Under the pieces are notes generated by a model. It saw nothing but the letters and a program-made list of their open reading frames with translations. It ran no database searches and was not told where the DNA came from. This document shows, piece by piece, positions 35,256 to 38,368 of a DNA stretch of 38,368 nt. The first letter of the stretch is position 1; each line of letters begins with the position of its first letter. Origin of the DNA: Candidatus Aminicenantes bacterium (GTDB taxonomy: Bacteria; Acidobacteriota; Aminicenantia; UBA2199); NCBI GenBank assembly GCA_026393795.1, contig JAPKZL010000107.1, positions 1 through 38,368 on the forward strand, in the 5' to 3' direction. Made by a program: the position numbers and the translations under genes.

Positions 35256-35966
35256 TTAATAAATGATTTCAGAAACTTCGCCAGGAAGTGTTTCTCCCCA
35301 ATTGCCCCTCAAGGTTCTTTTTGCTAACCCCCTGCGCAGCCATTCCCGGTATTGCCGGCGCGGAATAGACCGGGCGCCCCAAGCGGCCAGGTGCGGCGAG
35401 TGCAGCTGGCAGTCGATGAGGACGAATTCCATTTTTCTTAAAATCAGGGCTAAGGCGACCAGGGCCGCCTTGGAGGCATTGGCTTCATCGTGAAACATCG
35501 ATTCGGCGAAAAAGCAGTGCCCTAGGGATATTCCGTAAAGGCCGCCAACGAGTCGCTGCCCGTGCCATGCTTCAAGGGAGTGGGCATAACCCAGCCGGTG
35601 CATCATGACAAAGGCGCGGCGCATCTCCGGCGTGATCCAGGTCCCGTCCTGACCAAGCCGCGGCCGGGCGCAGCCAGCGATGACTTCCGCGAAGGCGCGG
35701 TCGAAGCTCAGGCAGAATATTTTTTTATCCAGGATTTTTTTCAGGCTGCGCGGCATATGGACCTCGTCCGGGAACAGGACGAAGCGCGGGTCGGGCGACC
35801 ACCAGAGGATGGGCTGGCCCGCCTCGTACCAGGGAAAGATGCCGCGGCCGTAGGCGCGCAACAGCCGCTGCGGCGACAGGTCGCCGCCGACCGCCAGCAG
35901 CCCCTCGGCATCAGCCCTCTCCGCCGGCGGAAAATCGTTTTTAGCGCTCAGGTTGAAAACAGGCAT
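35256..35966 (-). CDS. aat: Leucyl/phenylalanyl-tRNA-protein transferase
   Basis: 236 aa, normal length. Adds Leu or Phe to N-terminal Lys/Arg of proteins, marking them for ClpAP (N-degron pathway). Conserved runs are 'GLLAVGGDLSPQRLLRAYGR', GIFPWY, ILWWSPDPRFVLFP, 'GTWITPEMRRAF', HSLEAWHGQRLVGGLYGI, FFAESMFH and 'FVLIDCQLHSPHLAAWGA'. All are typical, with no missing motif. An extended -10 (TGCTAAAAT) sits about 36 nt upstream and an ACGGAGAG precedes the ATG. Confidence 0.95.
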   Translation of the reverse strand: MPVFNLSAKNDFPPAERADAEGLLAVGGDLSPQRLLRAYGRGIFPWYEAGQPILWWSPDPRFVLFPDEVHMPRSLKKILDKKIFCLSFDRAFAEVIAGCARPRLGQDGTWITPEMRRAFVMMHRLGYAHSLEAWHGQRLVGGLYGISLGHCFFAESMFHDEANASKAALVALALILRKMEFVLIDCQLHSPHLAAWGARSIPRRQYREWLRRGLAKRTLRGNWGETLPGEVSEIIY

Positions 35967-36001
35967 CGGCTTTTTCTCTCCGTTCCAGGTACCATAGAGC
36001 T

Positions 36002-36007
36002 ATTTTA
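36002..36007 (-). promoter_or_regulatory. Extended -10 box of aat
   Basis: Minus-strand TGCTAAAAT with TAAAAT at 36002-36007; the matching -35 is weak. The leader to ATG 35966 would be about 29 nt. Confidence 0.4.
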
Positions 36008-36038
36008 GCAGACAAGGGCCAAGCATGCACGGCAGATA

Positions 36039-36067
36039 TTGACAAGTTCCGGGGTTCCATATATAAA
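36039..36067 (+). promoter_or_regulatory. Sigma70-type promoter of the M3 peptidase gene
   Basis: Perfect TTGACA (36039-36044), 17-bp spacer, TATAAA (36062-36067). An AAGGAGG ribosome-binding site follows at 36093-36099. Confidence 0.7.
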
Positions 36068-36110
36068 TCGTAAAAGGCGACACGCGAAACGCAAGGAGGA
36101 ATTGAAAACC

Positions 36111-38228
36111 ATGAAACGATCCTTTTTAACGATGCTGACACTGATCTGCCTCGGCTTGTTATTGTTTCAACCGGCTGCGGCCCAGGGCGGCCAGAAAGAC
36201 AACCCGCTTTTCAAGGCGCGCACCACACCATTCCAGGTGCCGCCCTTTGACAAGATAAGCAAGGAGCACTACCTGCCCGCCTTCAAAGAGGGCATCAAAA
36301 GGGAACAGGCCGAAATCGACGCCATCGCCGGCAGGAAGCAAGCGCCGAGCTTCGCCAATACCATCGTTGCCATGGACCACAACGGCCTCTTCCTCAGCGA
36401 CGTCAGCGCCGTATTCTACGCGCTGCTGGGCGCCGAGACCAACCCCGACCTGCAGGCCATCGCCCGCGATGTGTCGCCGCTGCTGTCGGCGCATCAGGAC
36501 AACATCAACCTAAACGAAAAGCTCTTCGCCCGGGTCAAAGTCGTCTACGATCAACGCGAAAAGCTGAAGCTCACTCTCGAGGAACGCTATCTTCTCGACA
36601 ATACGTACAAGGGCTTCATCCGCAACGGCGCCCTGCTGGACGCGGCCGGAAAGGCCCGCTTGCGCGAACTCAACGCCGAGCTCTCCCTGCTGGGGCTGAA
36701 GTTCGGCGAGAACCTTCTGGCCGAGACCAACTCTTCTTATATAGTCGTCGGAAACAAGGACGACCTGGCCGGGCTCCCTGACGGCATCGTCACCACGGCG
36801 GCCGAGACGGCCCAGGGCATGAACATGCCCGGGAAATGGGTGTTCACCGCCCAGAAACCCAGCTGGATTCCTTTCCTGCAGAACTCGACGCGGCGCGATC
36901 TGCGCGAGCAGCTGTACAGGGCTTACTGCATGCGCGGCGACCGCGACAACGGCAACGACAACAAGGAAACACTAAAAAAGATAGTTGCCCTGCGCGCCGA
37001 GCGCGCCCAGCTGCTCGGCTACCCGACTTATGCCGACTTCGTGCTCGAGGAGCGCATGGCCAAGAGACCGGCTACGGTCATGGCCTTCCTGCAGAAGCTG
37101 TGGTCGCCGGCGCTGGCCCGGGCCGAGCAGGAGGCGGCAGAGATGCAGGCGATCATCGACCGTACGAAGGGCGGCTTCAGCCTGGCCTCCTGGGACTGGT
37201 GGTTTTACGCCGAAAAGCTGCGCCAGGAAAAGTACGCCTTCGACGACTCGGCCCTTCGCCCCTATTTCTCCCTGGAGAACGTCAAAGGGGGGATATTCAC
37301 CCTCTGCGCCAAGCTGTACGGGCTGCAGTTCGTCAAGCTGGATAACATTCCCGTCTACAACCCCGAGGTCCAGGTCTACGAAGTAAAGGATGCCAACGGC
37401 AGCCATCTCGGCTTGCTCTTCATGGACTTCCACCCGCGCCCGGGCAAGCGCGGCGGCGCCTGGTCGGGCGGGCTGAGGGATGAATACTACGAAAAGGGCA
37501 AGCGCGTGGCGCCGATCTCCTTCCTGGTCTGCAACTTCACGCGACCAGCCGCCGGTGCCCCTTCGCTGCTGAGCATCGACGAAGTCAACACTTTTTTTCA
37601 CGAGTTCGGCCACTCGCTGCGCACATTGTTTTCCAATGGAAAATATCGCGATCGCACCACTCCTCGCGACGCGGTGGAGCTGCCGTCGCAGATCATGGAG
37701 AACTGGGCGCTGGAACCCGAGCTGCTCCAGCTCTACGCCCGCCACTACCAGAGCAACGAGGCGATCCCGACGGCTCTGGTGGAGAAGCTCAAAGCCGCCA
37801 GCCTGTTCAACCAGGGCTTCGAGACGGTCGAGTACCTGGCCGCCTCGCTCCTGGATATGGCCTGGCACACCCTGAAGGGGAGCGCCGCCATCGACGTGCG
37901 CAGCTTCGAAACCGGGGCCATGGCCTCGCTGGGGCTCATTCCGGCCATCGTTCCCCGCTACCGCAGCACCTACTTCAACCATATGATCTCCGGCTACGCC
38001 GCCGGCTACTACAGCTATATCTGGGCCGGAGTCCTCGACAAGGACGCCTACGAGGCATTTAAGGAGAAGGGGATCTTCGATCGGGCTACGGCCGCCTCCT
38101 TCCGCGCCAACATACTGGAAAAGCTGGGCACCGAGGATACCATGACCTTGTACAAGCGCTTCCGCGGCGCCGAGCCCCGGATCGAACCCCTGCTCAAAAG
38201 CCGCGGCTTGCTGCCGGAGACAAAGTAA
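36111..38228 (+). CDS. dcp: Secreted M3 family peptidyl-dipeptidase (Dcp-like)
   Basis: 705 aa zinc metallopeptidase. A signal peptide spans about residues 1-24 (ends PAAAQ), so it acts in the periplasm or outside, whereas the well-known E. coli Dcp lacks this. The N-terminal lid domain (NPLFKARTTPFQVPPFDKI) is followed by the catalytic domain with zinc motif H497-E-F-G-H501 in FFHEFGHSLRTLF. Later come 'DAVELPSQIMENWALEPELL' and 'FNHMISGYAAGYYSYIWAG', all typical of Dcp. Starting the frame further upstream would add basic residues overlapping the promoter, so ATG 36111 is used; it has a strong ribosome-binding site. Confidence 0.94.
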   Translation: MKRSFLTMLTLICLGLLLFQPAAAQGGQKDNPLFKARTTPFQVPPFDKISKEHYLPAFKEGIKREQAEIDAIAGRKQAPSFANTIVAMDHNGLFLSDVSAVFYALLGAETNPDLQAIARDVSPLLSAHQDNINLNEKLFARVKVVYDQREKLKLTLEERYLLDNTYKGFIRNGALLDAAGKARLRELNAELSLLGLKFGENLLAETNSSYIVVGNKDDLAGLPDGIVTTAAETAQGMNMPGKWVFTAQKPSWIPFLQNSTRRDLREQLYRAYCMRGDRDNGNDNKETLKKIVALRAERAQLLGYPTYADFVLEERMAKRPATVMAFLQKLWSPALARAEQEAAEMQAIIDRTKGGFSLASWDWWFYAEKLRQEKYAFDDSALRPYFSLENVKGGIFTLCAKLYGLQFVKLDNIPVYNPEVQVYEVKDANGSHLGLLFMDFHPRPGKRGGAWSGGLRDEYYEKGKRVAPISFLVCNFTRPAAGAPSLLSIDEVNTFFHEFGHSLRTLFSNGKYRDRTTPRDAVELPSQIMENWALEPELLQLYARHYQSNEAIPTALVEKLKAASLFNQGFETVEYLAASLLDMAWHTLKGSAAIDVRSFETGAMASLGLIPAIVPRYRSTYFNHMISGYAAGYYSYIWAGVLDKDAYEAFKEKGIFDRATAASFRANILEKLGTEDTMTLYKRFRGAEPRIEPLLKSRGLLPETK

Positions 38229-38251
38229 AAACGTAGCGACTGTCTTAAAAG

Positions 38252-38368
38252 TCAAGTACTTTTTGTAGATAGCAAGAGATGATTTCGCATCAGGGCATTC
38301 AGTCGGACAAGTAGTTTGCGCATCACAGCGGCAATGGCAACCTTTTTGGGTTTTCCGTTTTCGATAAG
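38252..38368 (-). mobile_element. C-terminal end of an IS110-type transposase, partial
   Basis: On the minus strand this gives 38 codons and TGA (38252-38254). The peptide begins LIENGKPKKVAIAAVMRKLL and continues VRLNALMRNHL. The 'G-K-P-K-K-V-A-x-x-A-x-M-R-K-L-L' tail is characteristic of IS110/IS902-family (DEDD) transposases. The rest lies beyond the window edge. Only 23 nt separate it from the peptidase stop, so the element's end must lie in that gap. Confidence 0.8.

Overview
The window reads as chromosomal DNA of a GC-rich, LPS-bearing (diderm) bacterium. The evidence is an LptD homologue with a signal peptide, a heptosyltransferase-type GT9 enzyme, a TonB-type protein, and the C-terminal end of what looks like an MsbA-type exporter. 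The mix of housekeeping genes, PPi-linked enzymes and intergenic repeats suggests an uncultured lineage near Acidobacteriota/Aminicenantota, but that placement is inference. No rRNA, tRNA or CRISPR array was seen.

Layout. 1-5320 (+): exporter end, yicC, gmk, separate coaC and coaB, family-4 uracil-DNA glycosylase, and a PriA homologue whose helicase motifs have decayed. 5350-8909 (+): a NatAB-like ABC pair and an Nramp metal transporter. 8910-11265: a lower-GC, repeat-filled stretch around an AAA/DUF4143 ATPase with a clear promoter and a 17-bp dyad. 11261-12943: divergent PPi-type phosphofructokinase (-) and hotdog thioesterase (+). 13034-17230 (-): envelope cluster lptD, sugar-nucleotide reductase, GT9. 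17390-19669: PEGA-domain protein (+), then an ABC ATPase and shortened permease (-). 19737-26864 (-): F-ATPase operon b'-b-delta-alpha-gamma-beta-epsilon without a and c, followed by a radical SAM gene. 27096-31938: DedA (+), a small nucleotidyltransferase module flanked by a 78-bp direct repeat, an RNase H-like/TPR protein and a sulfatase-fold protein (-). 32076-38368: membrane pyrophosphatase (+), TonB-like protein and Aat (-), secreted M3 peptidase (+), and the end of an IS110-type transposase (-) running off the window.

How the genes work together. PPi-dependent phosphofructokinase and a K+-dependent-type membrane pyrophosphatase suggest that pyrophosphate is used as an energy carrier, alongside the F-ATPase. 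LptD, GT9, the GDP-sugar reductase and the exporter end serve envelope polysaccharide or LPS assembly.

Two patterns cross the whole window. First, many transcription units have a TTGnnn / 16-18 bp / TAnnnT promoter whose -10 box ends only 6-11 nt before the start codon, with no ribosome-binding site. This implies leaderless or near-leaderless mRNAs and was used to choose several starts. Second, three families of palindromic intergenic repeats (GTAGGGG...CCCCTAC; GGGACGG...CCGTCCC; ATCCCCCC...AAGGGGGG) sit between genes, and two copies appear to supply the stop codon of the adjacent gene. The most unusual spot is 27783-28843. There a gene pair resembling a toxin-antitoxin module lies between two copies of the 3' end of the RNase H-like gene, and the copies differ only at synonymous positions.
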